Origin: Delphinapterus leucas
Lineage: Eukaryota; Chordata; Mammalia; Artiodactyla; Monodontidae
Direction of reading: 5' to 3'
NCBI RefSeq assembly: GCF_002288925.2
Contig: NW_022098076.1
Location: 80,952,526 to 81,016,525, forward strand
DNA: 64,000 bases
Below the pieces are notes generated by a model. The model was not told the DNA's origin, ran no database searches, and saw nothing but the letters and a program-made list of their open reading frames with translations. The translations under genes were made by a program, and so were the position numbers. Each line of letters opens with the position of its first letter. The first letter of the stretch is position 1. Of this stretch, positions 13,437 to 25,567 are shown piece after piece.

Positions 13437-13628
13437 GGGCTTCCCTGGTGGCGCAGTGGTTGAGAGTCCGCCTGCCAATGCAGGGGACGCGGGTTCGTGC
13501 CCCGGTCCGGGAAGATCCCACATGCCGCAGAGCGGCTGGGCCCGTGAGCCATGGCCGCTGAGCCTGCGCGTCCGGAGCCTGTGCTCCGCAATGGGAGAGG
13601 CCACAACAGTGAGAGGCCCGCGAACCGC

Positions 13629-13653
<25 letters not shown>
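13437..13653 (+). mobile_element. CHR-type SINE, ~200 bp form, near consensus
   Basis: Body from GGGGCTTCCCTGGTGGCGCA to GAGAGGCCCGCGAACCGC, followed by an A-run of about 26. Flanks AAATCTTGTTATG (13424-13436) and AAATCTTGCTATG (downstream of the A-run) form a target-site duplication with one difference. The pure long A-tail and near-consensus body suggest one of the younger insertions in the window. Confidence 0.93.
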
Positions 13654-13659
<6 letters not shown>

Positions 13660-13667
13660 GCTATGAA

Positions 13668-14164
13668 ATCATAGGTTGAAATACCAGCCTTCTACCCTCA
13701 TATAAACAACCTTAAAAAAATATCATGATACTGAAGCACTAGTAATTTCCAAGCCTTATGAATTTTTGTCCACACTTTAAATTCTAAGCCCAGCTGCTTA
13801 CTCCCCTCCTTTTACTTTTATTTTTTGCCTGTTGAGAGCTTGAAGATAGTACATTTTGTTCAAATAGCCCTAGTAGATTATATGCCATTTGTCATGAGAG
13901 AGAGAGAAAGAATTGCCACTTTTGACCTTATCATTTACATTTCCTACCATTTATCGGCAGCTGAAGAAAGCACCAGAGAAGGTAAAAATGGAGGGAAGCA
14001 TATGTTGATGTTAAGAGTATCATACAGTAATTTCAAAGTTTAAGTACCAATATTTCTGGACGTCTTGTACTTCATTTAATATCTTCAAAATCATGCACGT
14101 GATAATCAGAAAATCCCAATAAGAGGCCCACATCCTTCATTCCATATGATTGCTTGTTTTTTTC
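13668..14164. other. Unassigned non-coding sequence
   Basis: No repeat or gene recognised. A short GA-rich run (AGAGAGAGAGAAAG) occurs near 13897. Confidence 0.4.
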
Positions 14165-14400
14165 TTATCAGTCATTAAGTACTTACTGCATGCCTAGGAC
14201 TGTGGTGAGAGATGTACTTCTATCATCTTTATATAATCTCATCTAATCCCTACAACAGTCCCTTAAGATAAATACTATTATCTGAGTTTAAAAAAGAAAA
14301 AGTAAAATAATTCCTGATCTCACACAGTAATTAAGAATTTAAATTCACATGTGGCTGGTGCCAAAGGTGATTATTTAAACTAACACACTGTACCTCTATC
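14165..14400 (+). repeat. MIR SINE, old
   Basis: Shows the MIR order: TACTTACTGCATGCCTAGG, then ATAATCTCATCTAATCCCTA, AAGATAAATACTATTATCT and CACACAGTAATTAAG. Strongly diverged. Confidence 0.65.
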
Positions 14401-15529
14401 CAAAAACAGATCTGATATTGACATAATCTAAGAATTATTACCTTCTGGCATCATTTCATTACTTTTATAAATACTTTTATTATTCTCATGGTTTTTCCCT
14501 AGTTCTTAAGTAAATTCTTGGTACCAATTCAGAGCCTTACACTTTCGCTTGTCATTGAATTAGTTTCCTGAGTAAGTAGAAGGCAGCATTATTTCTAGGA
14601 CAAAAAAACCAGCATCATTGTCGCCAAAAGCTTGGAGTTACACCATGATGTTAAGGATGTGTCATTTTAAAAATGAATCACAGACATAATCAAATTCCAC
14701 TTGTGGCAGGAGAGAAAGCAATACAGCTGTGTATGACTCTGAGCTGCTTCTCTTCTACATGAACATCACCTGCTTTCTCTTGCTTTAGATGAAGTTTTTC
14801 ATTTTAGGCCTTAAAAATGCTTTAAATTCAATAATTATCAGTCCAGTGAATCGTTAGAAAAAAACAAATTAGAGAAACCGTAATTCTTTGTTCTCTAGTT
14901 TCTTCCAGGCTAGTGACATCTTAGTAATGAGGTCCAGATACATTGTGACATGGTAGGACATCCCTTTTAATTATCAGTCAGCTTTTAGAGTCAGTCATTC
15001 TGGCAAAACTTTGACCATTTGGGGGAAGTACCTTATCTCTTTCAGTCCAGCCCTGGGAACCTCCTCAGAATACCTTCTCGGAATATTAATGACCTGGGCA
15101 GAGAGACAGCTTGGGCCATGAGAGTCTCTGCCATGATCAACTGCTGCTGACAGATGAAGCTTATGGCTCACCATTTAAAACGGGTATGAAAAACTCTCCC
15201 AGACCACAGCTGGTTTGATCCAATCAAGAAGAGTCTCAGGTGAAGGGCTTCGGTCTCCACCAAGGTAAAACAAAACTCATTTTAAGCAGTCCAGAAATTT
15301 CCTGAGCCAAAATAGTCAGACTGGTTCCCATTCCTGAAAGCTTGAGAGACAGCATTACTTTCTGCAAGGTATTTCATATCTCTGGGTTTGTATTCCTTGT
15401 TGGCGAAGTGAAGAAAATACCTTGTTAGAATGCTTACAGATTTGTGAGGTTCAGGTGAGGTAAGGAGGAGAAAACTCTTTTGAAACATATTTTACATACT
15501 CTGGTTTCTGGAACGGCTTAGAAGTCACC
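14401..15529. other. Unassigned non-coding sequence
   Basis: No repeat or coding signal recognised, including the minus-strand open frame at 15282-15488. Confidence 0.4.
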
Positions 15530-16559
15530 ACTCTGTCCTAGCAACAAGTAAAAAGCTGAACAAACTGAAAAACCATCAACTCTTCTTAGACCTGTAAGAA
15601 AAATAGGTCAGAGGGCAAACCACCACCTCCAAAATTGGAATGACTCACAGTCAAATACGAAGAATCCCAGCTTACTGGAGCAGAAACCTTCTAGCTGAAA
15701 CCTCCACAGGAACCAGTGCTGGGGAAGGAAAACCTAAACTGTAATTGATGAATTGCCGGAGGCTCAGTGTGGACAAGTCTGACAGATAAAAACTCTATAT
15801 AGGGTTTCAGTCATCAGGGAGACCCCAAGTTCTTGTGAATTTTACCTCCTGGGGCTGTACCACGTTCTCTCAGAGAAAACTGGAGAAAAATCTTCTCATG
15901 CTTTTGGCAGTGGGAAGGGAAAAGCAATGATTTTGAAATATGCCAGACCATCCTATTCTTTTACCAAAGTCTGCCCTTAGAAGAAACTATTTATCCAGAG
16001 GCCAACCTACTGGGGTTTTATCAGAGCCAAACTGACTTGGGGAAAGAAAAATATCCAACTCTAGCTGGCTGTAGCCTTCGATGTTGAGGAACATCGAACT
16101 CTAGTTCCCTCTGGTCTTTCGTGTGGGAGAAGGGAAATAGCCAACTCCAGCCCTACTCTAGCCAACGTGTTCCAGCTAAGAGGGAGGGGTAACTGATATG
16201 CACATATAAAATTTACAGCCCAGAAACACACAGGGTTTCACTAAAAGATTAAGACCTACTTATAGACCTATAGAACACTTTCCTTCCCCCCAGAATATAC
16301 CACCACATTACTAAAGGTCTATTTACAGTAGTTCTTTTTACCTAGTACACAGTGTCCAGCTATCAAGACAAAAATGACAAAATGTACTTTTAAAAGCACA
16401 TTTTAAAAAAACAGTGAAAGTACGAGAAGCTGCCCCAGATATAGTAGGGATGTTAGAATTATCAAACTAGGAATTTAAAGCAACTATGATTAATATGCTA
16501 AGGGCACTAATATTTAAAGTAGACAGCAAGAAATATCAGATGGGCAATATAAGCAGAGA

Positions 16560-17560
16560 TAGAAATACTAAGAAAGGACCCAAAGAAATGCTAGAAATCA
16601 AAAATACTGTTGCAGAAATAAAGAATGCCTTTGACAAGCTTTAGTAGACTGAACACAGCTGAAGAAAGAATTTTCAAGCTTGAGGATATCACAACAGAAA
16701 CCTCCAAAACTGAAATGCAAAGAGCAGAAAACTGAGAAAAGACACAGAATACTCAAGAACTGTGAGACAACTACAAAATGTGTAACATACACACAATGGG
16801 AATACCAGAAGGAAAAGAAATAGAGAAAGGAACAGAAGAAATGCTTGAAAACATAATGACTAAGAATTTCCCCAAATAAATGCCACACCAAATTACAGAT
16901 CCAGGAAGCTCAGAGAGCATCAAGGAGAATAAATGCCAAAAAAAAGCTATACCTGGGGATATTTTCAAACTACAGAAAATCAAAGATAAAGAAAAAATCC
17001 TGAAAGAAGCCAGAGGAAAACATTTCTTAACTATAGAGGAACAAAGATAAAAATTATATTTGACTTCTCAGAAAGAAGAGGGGAGTGAAATATCTAAAGT
17101 GTTGAGAGAAAAAAACCCATCAATCTAGTATTATAGGGCTTCCCTGGTGGCGCAGTGGTGGAGAGTCCGCCTGCCGATGCAGGGGACGCGGGTTCGTGCC
17201 CCGGTCCAGGAAGATCCCACATGCCGCGGAGCGGCTGGGCCCGTGAGCCATGGCCACTGAGCCTGCGCGTCCGGAGCCTGTGCTCCACAGCGGGAGAGGC
17301 CACAGCAGTGAGAGGTCCGCGTACCGCAAAGAAGAAAGAAAGAAAAAAAATCTAGCATTATGTGCCCTGTGAAATTATCCTTAAAATGTGATGAAGAGGA
17401 ATTTCTCAGGCAAACAAAAAGTGAGGGAATTTTTTACCAGTAGAACTGTTTTGCAAAAAATGTTAAAAGAAGTTCTGCAAAGAGAAGGAAAATGACATAG
17501 GTCAAACCTCAGATCTACATAAAGAAAGGAAGAGCATTGAAGAAAGAATAAGTGAAGGTA
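16560..17560 (+). pseudogene. L1 ORF1 remnant
   Basis: Translation in changing frames gives the L1 ORF1p pattern: a Lys/Glu-rich coiled-coil part (CTAGAAATCAAAAATACTG, then CTTGAGGATATCACAACAG) followed by the C-terminal part (CCTGAAAGAAGCCAGAGG at ~17000). The intact protein is an RNA-binding chaperone. Here it is broken by stops and by a CHR SINE at 17135-17348. Confidence 0.65.
17135..17348 (+). mobile_element. CHR-type SINE, ~200 bp form, inside L1 ORF1 remnant
   Basis: Body AGGGCTTCCCTGGTGGCGCA to GAGAGGTCCGCGTACCGC with an A-rich tail (AAGAAAGAAAGAAAAAAAA). Flanks AATCTAGTATTAT (17122-17134) and AATCTAGCATTAT (17349-17361) are a 13 bp target-site duplication with one difference. Confidence 0.93.
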
Positions 17561-18149
17561 AAACAAAACTTCTATTTCTCTTATTCTTAATTGATCTAAG
17601 ATATACGTTTGTTCAAAATGATAATAGCAACATTTTATTTGAGTGTGTGTGTGTGTACACTTATTCATTAGTGAAATAAAAGACAGCAATGTTACAATGG
17701 ACAGAAGAAGTTAGGATTATTTTATCACTATAAGGCATACACACTACCCATGAATTGGCATAGTATTATTTGAAAGTAAACTTGAATTAATTTTAAATGT
17801 CTATTGTAAACTCCAAGACCAAAAAAAGTTGAAAAGGAAGTATACTAATATGCTAAGAAAGGCAAGAAAATGGAATTATATAAAATGCTTGATCAAAACC
17901 ACAAAAGCCAAAAACAAGGGAAAGACAAGAACAAGAGTAAAAAATAGAAAACAGTAACAATTATGGCAGATATTAATCTATGTCAATAATAACTTTGAAC
18001 ACCAATAGTGTAAAGGCACCAAGAGTGAATCAAAAAAGAAATTCCACTCTATGTTTATAAGACATATCACTTTACAAGAAACTCACTACAAAAAAAGCAC
18101 TTTAAATATAGACACATATAAATTAAAAGTAAATATATGGAAAGGGATG

Positions 18150-18720
18150 TACCATGCTAATATTAAATCAAAAGAAATTGGGAGTAGCTATATTAATTTC
18201 AGACAAAGCAGACTTCAGAATACAGAAAGTTGTCAGGGATAAAGAGAAACATCACATAATAATAAAAAGGTCTACTCTCCAAAAAAGACATAACACCATG
18301 TCTTCTAGGTGCATGTGTATGCACCAAAAACAAATCATCAGAACACATGAAACAAAAACTAATAGAACTTTAAGGAGAAATAGATGAATCCACTATTATA
18401 GTTGGAGACTTCAACATCCCCTTTATCATAAATGGACAGATCCGGCAGGCAGAAAGACAGTACAGATATAACTGAACTCAACAACTATCAATCAACTAAT
18501 AACAATGGACATCTATAGACTACTTCATCCAACAGGAGACTACATATTCTTCTCAAGCTTATAAAGAACATTCACCAAGATAAATTGCCTTCTGAGCCAT
18601 AAAACATATGTTAGCAAATATTTTAAAATAGAAATCATACCACAATGGAATTAAACTAGAAATCAATAGCAGAAAGATATCTGGACAAATCCCAAATACT
18701 GGAGACTAAACAATACATTT
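18150..18720 (+). pseudogene. L1 ORF2 endonuclease-domain remnant
   Basis: Contains the L1 endonuclease signature stretch for 'VGDFNIPL' (GTTGGAGACTTCAACATCCC at ~18401) and the block around TATAGACTACTTCATCC. The family is an APE-like nuclease that nicks target DNA. This copy has several in-frame stops. Confidence 0.7.
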
Positions 18721-19292
18721 TAAGATAATATGTGAGTCAAAGAAGAAATCCCAAGAGAAATTTTTAAATATTTTTAACTAAATGAAAATAAAAGCACAAC
18801 GTACCAAAATTTGTGGGATGTAGCAAAAGCAGGGTTTAGAGGAAAGTTTACAGAATTGAATGCATATGTTGGAAAAAGAAGAAATATCTATAATAAATAA
18901 TCTAAGTTTCTACATTCAGAAACTAGAAAAAAGAGCAAATTAAACCCATAGTAAGCAGAGGAAGATAAATAATAAAAATTAAAGCAGAAATAAATAAAAC
19001 TGAAAAAGGGAAATCAATAGAGAAAATCAATGAAACCAAAATCTGGTGTTTTGAACATATCAGTAAAATCAATAAGCTTCTAGCTGGGCTAACAAAGAAA
19101 AACGGGGAAAGGATACAAATTGGTAAAATTAGAAATAAAGGAAGAGACATCACTACAGACCCCTTGGACATTAAAAGCCTCAAAAAGAATATTATGAATG
19201 ACTCTAGGGACACAAATTTGATAACTTAGATGAAAAGGAACAATCCCTTGAAAGACACAATCTGCCAAAACTCATACAAGAAGTAATGGATT

Positions 19293-19554
19293 GGGGCTTC
19301 CCTGGTGGCACAGTGGTTGAGAATCTGCGTGCCGATTCAGGGGACACGGGTTCGAGCCCTGGTCTGGGAAGATCCCACATGCCGCGGAGCAACTAGGCCC
19401 GTGAGCCACAACTACTGAGCCTGTGCGTCTGGAGCCTGTGCTCTGCAACGAGAGGCCACGATAGTGAGAGGGCTGCGCACCGCAATGAAGAGTGGCCCCT
19501 GCTTGCTGCAACTGGAGAAAGCCCTCGCACAAAAACGAAGACCTAACACAGCCA

Positions 19555-19585
<31 letters not shown>

Positions 19586-19586
19586 A
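19293..19586 (+). mobile_element. CHR-type SINE, ~290 bp form, inside L1 ORF2
   Basis: Starts GGGGCTTCCCTGGTGGCACA and ends in an (AAAT)n tail of eight or so repeats. The target-site duplication AGAAGTAATGGAT flanks it (about 19279-19291 and 19588-19600). Confidence 0.92.
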
Positions 19587-19654
19587 AAGAAGTAATGGAT
19601 AATCTGAAAAGGTCTATGTCTATTAAAAAAATTGAATCAATAATTAATAACCTT

Positions 19655-20013
19655 CCAGGACTTCCCTGGTGGCACAGTGGTTAAGAATCCGACTGCCAAT
19701 GCAGGGGACACAGGTTCAATCCCTGCTCTGGGAAGATCCCACATGCCATGGAGAAACTAAGACCTTGCACCACAACTACTGAGCCTGCATTCTAGAGCCT
19801 GCAAGCCACAACTACTGTGCTCACACATACCACAACTACTGAAGCCTGTGTGCCTAGAGCCGATGCTCTGCAAAAGAGAAGCCACCACAATGAGAAGGCC
19901 ATGCACCACAACGAAGAGTAGCCCCCTCTCACCACAAACATAGAAAAGCCCACGCACAGCAGCGCAGACCCAACACAGCCAAAATTAATTAATTAATTAG
20001 TTAATTTTTAAAG
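19655..20013 (+). mobile_element. CHR-type SINE, long (~350 bp) form, inside L1 ORF2
   Basis: Begins CCAGGACTTCCCTGGTGGCA and carries the CACAACTACTGAGCC / CCACAACTACTGAAGCC internal repeats and a (TTAA)n tail. The target-site duplication TAATAACCTT is found on both sides (~19645-19654 and ~20019-20028). It is more diverged from consensus than its neighbour at 19293. Confidence 0.92.
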
Positions 20014-20301
20014 ATAAGTAATAACCTTACAAAAGAGAAAGTACAGACTCAGATGGGTTCACTGGTGAATTCTACCTAACTTTTAGAGAAGAAATTATAC
20101 CAATTCTTTAAAAACTCTTCCTGAAAATAGAAGCAGGGAAAATACTTCCAGACTCATTTTATGAAGCCAGTATTGCCTGAATACTAAAACCAGATAAAAA
20201 TAGTATAAGAACATTACAGACCGATAGCTCTCATGGACATAGATGCAAAAATCCTCAACAAAATATTAGCAAATCAAATCCAACAATGTATTAAAAGAAT
20301 G

Positions 20302-20355
20302 ATATACCATGGTATATATAATTACATACCATGGTATATATAATTATATACCATG
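20302..20355. repeat. 22 bp palindromic tandem units
   Basis: GTATATATAATTACATACCATG is followed directly by a second copy with one C-to-T change (20312-20333 and 20334-20355), preceded by ATATACCATG. TACCATGGTA is a perfect 10 bp palindrome at each join. The extra units are not expected in an L1 RT region and interrupt the frame. Confidence 0.85.
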
Positions 20356-20705
20356 ACCAAGTGGAATTTATCCCAGGTATGCAAGCCTGGATCAACATTC
20401 AAAGATAATGTAATTCATCATATCAACAAGCTAAAGGAGAAAAATCACATGATCATATCAACAGTTGGCAGAGAAATATTTAATGAAATTCAATACCCAT
20501 TCATGATAAAAACACTCAGTAAACTAGGAATAGAGAAGAATTTCTTCAACTTGATAAATATCTACAAAAAACCTACAGTGACCATCATACTTAATGGTGA
20601 GAAACTCCAAGCTTTCCCACTAATGTAAGAATCAGTCAAGGATGTTCCCTTTCACCACTGATTTTGAACATCATGGTAGAAGTCCTAGCTAATGCAATAA
20701 GAACA

Positions 20706-20815
20706 GAAAAGAGAAGAGAAGAGAAGAGAAGAGAAGAGAAGAGAAGAGAAGAGAAGAGAAGAGAAGAGAAGAGAAGAGAGAAGAGAAGAGAAGAGAAGAG
20801 AAGAGAAGAGAAAAG
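20706..20815 (+). repeat. (AAGAG)n microsatellite
   Basis: About twenty near-perfect AGAAG units with a single 'gagagaag' slip at ~20778, then AAAAGAAAAGG. The opposite strand is (TTCTC)n. The runs EKRREEKRRE (+) and LFSSLLFSS (-) in translation are repeat artefacts. It lies inside the L1 RT remnant. Confidence 0.97.
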
Positions 20816-22890
20816 AAAAGGTAATAAGTTGGGAAGGAAGAAATAAAACTCTTTGTTTACATATGACATGATCATCTATGCAGCAAGGTTGCAGGATACA
20901 AGGTTAATATACAAAAGTCAATCACCTTCCTATATAACAGCAATGAATAAGTGGAATTTGAAATTAAAACCAAAGTACCATGTACATTAGCACCCCCAAA
21001 AATGAAATAGTTAGGTACTTATCTAACAAAATATGTACAAGATCTATATGAAGAAAACTACTAAATTCTGATGAAAGAAATCAAAGAACTAAATGAAATA
21101 TAGAGAGATTCCATGTTTATGGATAAAAAGACTCAATATCATCAAGATAACAGCACTTCCCAACTTGATCTATAAATTCAATGCAATCCAAATCAGAATC
21201 CCAGCAAGTTATTTTGTGGAAATTGACAAACTTCTTCTAAAATTTATATGGAGAAGGAGAAGACCCAGAATGGCCAATACAATATTGAAGTAGAAGAACA
21301 AAGTTGGAGAACTGACACTAGCCAACTTCAAGACTTACTATAAAGCTACAGCAACTAAGTCACTGTGGTACTGTGCTGGAGAAAGACTAGATAAGTAGAT
21401 CAATGGGACGGAAAAGAGAATCCAGAAATAAACCCATGTAAATATATCCAACTGATCTTTGACAAAAGAGAAAAGCAATACAATGGAGCAATGTAGTCTT
21501 TCCAACAAATGGTGCTGTAACAACTGGGTATTGACATGCAAAAAAAATGAATCTAGACACAGACTTCACAAAAATTAACTCAGAATGGATGACAGACCTA
21601 ATGTAAAATGTAAAAGTCTAAAACTCCAAGAATATAGCTTAGAAGAAAATCTGGATGACCCTGAGTTTGGCAAATGACATTTTAGATAAAACACCAAACA
21701 TAGCCATGAAAGAAAGAATTGATAAGCTGGACTTCATGAAAATTAAAATTTCTTTGCAAAAGACCCTGTCAAGAGAATGAAAAGCTATATACTGGGAGAA
21801 AATATTTGCAAGTGACACATTTGACAAAGGACTGTTATTTAAAATACGCAAAGAACACTTAAAACTCAACAGTAAGAAAACAAACAACCCTATTAAAAAA
21901 TGGGGCAAAAACCTCAGTAGACACCTCACCAAAGAAGATATACAGATGGCAAACAGCATATTAAAAGAGGTCCCACATCACATGTCATTAGGGAAATGGA
22001 AATTAAAACAATGAGATGTACACCTATGCATTTATTAGAACGGCCAAGATCCAGTGACAACACCAAATGCTGGCAAGGAATTGGAGCAGCAGGAACTCTC
22101 ATTCATTGCTGATGGAAACACAAAATGATGCAGTCACTTCAGAAGACAGTGGGGCGGTTTGCTACAAAATTAAACATACTTTTACCATACTATCCAGAAA
22201 TCGTGCCCTTTGGTATTTACACAAAGGAGTTGAAAACTTCCATCCACACCAAAATCTGCACACAGATGTATATAGCATTTTTATTCACAATTGCCAAAAC
22301 TTGGAAGCAGCTAAGATATCCTTCAGTAGGTGATGGATAAACTGTGGTACATCTAGGTAATTAAATATTATTCAATACTAAAAAGAAATGAGCTATCAAG
22401 CCATGAAAAGACATGGAGGAATCTTAAATGCATATTGCAAGGTGAAAGAAGCCAATTAAAAAGCTACATACTGTAGGATTCCAATTATATGATATTCTGG
22501 AAAGTCAAAACTATGGAGACAGTAAAAAAAAGAATCAGAATTACCAGGGAATAGGGAGACATGAATAGGTGGCTTATAGAGGATTTTTAGGGCAGTGAAA
22601 CTATGCCATATGACATTATAATGGTAAATACATATCACTATAAAATTTTCTAAACTCATAGGATGTACAACACTGAGAGTGAATCCTAATGGAAACTATG
22701 GACTCTGGGTGATAATTTGTGTCAATATAATTTTATCAGTTTTAACAAATGTGCCACTCTGGTGGGGTACATTGATAATGGACCAGGCTATGCATGTGGG
22801 GGTGGGCATGGTGTATGTCGGAAACCTCTGTACCTTCCTCTTAATTTTTCTGTGAACCTAAAACTGCTCTAAAAAAACAGTGTATTTTTT

Positions 22891-24107
22891 TAAGTGTTCT
22901 ATTCCAGGTGGTGGTGATATCATTAGTATTCTATCTGCTGCTGCTGGCCATTATATCATCTCTTATGGGTGATCCTTACACAGCTGTGACATCCTGAAAA
23001 TTTATGATATTCTCCTGCAATCTCAAATTAACGCAAAGAACAAATATGCGTTAACTGTTCATGCACAAAGAATCTCCACCATTTGGAGTAGCAGCTTTCA
23101 ATCTTTCTACCACTGTGACAATTGTATAAGATGACTTTTTAAAATTTTAAATGTAGCCCAACTCCAACAGATAAATAATAGCAACCTAATTGTATACCAT
23201 GCTTTTCTTTCCCACCCAAGAGAGTAAGTGGGTGAAAGCAATTCCTTCCTATTTATATTTTTAAACAGAAATAATTCAACAACGTTAACAGTAATTAACA
23301 GCAAATTACTTGAAAATCTACTATATTAGTAACCCTTGGATAAGATCACTCATTGTTCTAGAGAATAAATTGAACTTTCTAACTATGAAGCATAAAGCCT
23401 AATTTAATGCTAATTTACAGTAATTCCATTGGTTCAGATTTTTTTCCATTTTCACTTTTGGCCCCTATTCTTGCTTCTATAATTATTTAAAGGACTTAAC
23501 TATAGATTTATTTCATTGTAAATAACTAGGAGCTCTTGAAAAGAGCTTGGATTTAAATCATATGTGGCAAATACATGTATTCTGTGATCCTCTGGTTTAA
23601 TAGCCCAAGCAGTTCATTAACTATCAATGACTTACAATACAAATTATGCTATCAAGCAGGAGAAATGGCTAAATTTGAAATTTTCCACTCAGTATGTTTA
23701 CTATTAGAGGAATATGAAGTTTACAATTTCAATTCAAATACAATGAAATGGAAATAATAACGAACTTCCCAAGAAGAGAAAGAATAAAGTGTACACTTTT
23801 CACTATTGCAGCTATAAAGTATGTCCCATGAAGCGCCTAGTAAATCTTTTAAAATTTCCCCTGGGTCATCCCAAACCTCACAATTTGTTTTTTAATGCAG
23901 TATTTTTTTCAATTAGAAGTGACCAAAAACACCAAATAGCAACTTTGTAGAGTAAAAACTTCTCTACGTGGTTTCCAAATCTAAAAAAGGCAAGAAACTA
24001 GAATCAAATTATGAGAAATATTTTCACTATGTACATCGAGATCATAAGAAGAATAGTGGTCATAAGTCATATGGCAAAATGGGCTTTACTATGCAATTAT
24101 TCTCTGT
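22891..24107. other. Unassigned non-coding sequence
   Basis: AT-rich, with no repeat or coding region recognised. Confidence 0.4.
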
Positions 24108-24770
24108 GGTAGATCGCAAAAATGGCCCCAATTCTAATTCCTCCCTGTATCCATGCCCATTGTCAGATGACTTTGAAGTTCCTCCAGTCGAGAGCTAGAG
24201 TCTTCTCTCCTGTTCCTCTTCCCAGGGCAAGTGGGAGAGGTGTGGGAGGGAGCAGGTGGCTGTGGAGACGTCAGAGGGGTAAGGAAGGGGAAGTGATGTA
24301 GCAGAAGTGAATGAGCCATATCTGAATTTGAATTTTGGCAGGTGGAGGTTGATACAGGATGCAGCCAGAAGTGGAAATGATGATGCCCAGAAAGGGGTAG
24401 AGTCAGGATTAGGGTTAGTGTTGAGATCATCAACATAACATGGCTGCAGAATTGGGCTGGCTTTTAACCTGCTTGGACAATAGAAGGTAGAAGGGACGAG
24501 GTGCCAGTTCTGGGCCAATGCATCGAAAGACCTTGCATTCTCTGCTCTCCCTCTAGTTCCTCCACCTTTGTCTGAGAAAAGAAGATGAGATAACACAGAG
24601 AACAGGGCTGAGTTGTCCAGCTGTGGCTCTCCTAGAACTGTAACAGCTGACCACGGACGCACAAGCAAGTCTAGATGAGATCAGCTGAACCAGCCAATTC
24701 ATCAGCTCATAAACAATAAAAAATTGTGTCACTTTGTTATTCAGCCATCCAAGAGGTAGGAGTGACACAA
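24108..24770 (+). mobile_element. MaLR/MLT1-like LTR, diverged
   Basis: Pieces in order resemble an old MaLR LTR: GTAGATCGCAAAAATGGCCCC, GATGACTTTGAAGTTCCTCC, GCTTGGACAATAGAAGG, CGAGGTGCCAGTTCTGGGCC, GACCTTGCATTCTCTGC, GCTGACCACGGACGC, ATAAACAATAAAAAATTGTG. The 24200-24440 part does not fit well and may be an insertion or a different element. Confidence 0.5.
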
Positions 24771-25567
24771 TTCTGATTTCGGGAATTAAGGCTCAAAAGT
24801 GGTTGAGCTTATTTCCTGAGGTCCAAGCCTAGCTGCTACTTAAGCTCTGATCTTCTTACTCCAAGAACAGGACATAAACTGAAACATGAATACAACTATA
24901 CTCATTTGCTGTACCCCAAATGCCATTAAAATAACACCTTTAGTTCAAAATATGGAAACACTCTTCTTAACAGTTTCCTCAGGCTTAAAATCCTCTAAGA
25001 GGCTCCAAAATGTTTTAGAGAATTTCAGATGGAAGAGCTGTAATGGGTTTTTTAAGGGAACACAGTTTTTAAGGCAACGTAATCAGCCAAGTTTTGGTAT
25101 GGTTTCCAGAAATTAGGTACCATGTTAAATGGATTATAGCTTTCACCAGGTATGAAAAGGGTCATGATTTTTATGGGTTTACCTTTAAGCATCAGGTAAG
25201 TGATATGGCATATACTTCCAAAAGAGCAAATGAAATGCTGTGTTTCAAAGCAGCAGAACTCCTTTCAGGGCAAAATGGTGCCCTAAAGCAGACCATAATT
25301 TTTCTCATGAAAAATATACCATCTGCTTTTAGGTGAGAGCCACAAAGTTCCATAAAGACCAGAAGTCAGAGTGAAGCACATCTTGGTAGATGAGTATGAG
25401 TACTGACTTAATTATAATGTCAGTTTTTAATTTCTTTTATTTCTAATGTTATTTATGAGTGCTGCCTTACCTATAGATCAGCTGGAGCACACGTGCAACT
25501 TCTCAGAGATGGAAGCTGAACAGTTGGCACTGTGGTAGACAGACGCAGGATCATGTAGGGAATTGGG
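24771..25567. other. Unassigned non-coding sequence
   Basis: No repeat or gene recognised. The open frames at 24886-25116 and 25094-25336 show no known domain. Confidence 0.4.

Larger units (their letters stand above)
20200..20900 (+). pseudogene. L1 ORF2 reverse-transcriptase remnant
   Basis: Codons 20353-20625 stay open and read as the L1 RT palm/thumb region (motifs [20 protein letters not shown]). The catalytic block normally F-A-D-D is found downstream at ~20857 as F-T-Y-D (SLFTYDMIIYA), so the active site is lost. An AAGAG microsatellite has grown between the two blocks, and a 22 bp palindromic unit is duplicated just upstream (20302-20355). Confidence 0.75.
15530..22890 (+). mobile_element. 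Near full-length L1M-type LINE, decayed, with three SINE insertions
   Basis: A plus-strand L1 can be followed through all its parts. The 5' UTR-like start runs from ~15530 (CCAGCTTACTGGAGCAGAAA at ~15669). An ORF1 coiled-coil/RRM remnant lies at ~16560-17560, an endonuclease remnant at ~18150-18720, a reverse transcriptase remnant at ~20200-20900, and the ORF2 C-terminus and 3' UTR at ~21900-22890 (AACCTAAAACTGCTCTAAAA at the end). Every frame has stops and indels. Removing the three CHR SINEs leaves about 6.4 kb, near the normal L1 length. The exact L1M subfamily, and whether the 5' half is HAL1-like, cannot be settled by eye. Confidence 0.8.

Noticed and set aside
13362..13630. Similar Arg/Pro/Ala-rich peptides recurring across the window (CGIFPDRGTNPRPLHRQADS and relatives)
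   Set aside because: They look like a protein family but are the fixed translation of the CHR SINE body at each insertion.
20664..20846. Charged repeat protein (EKRREEKRRE...)
   Set aside because: Produced by the (AAGAG)n microsatellite.
24195..24668. 157-codon open frame on the minus strand
   Set aside because: It lies across an MLT1-like LTR on the opposite strand and has no domain. Repeat artefact.
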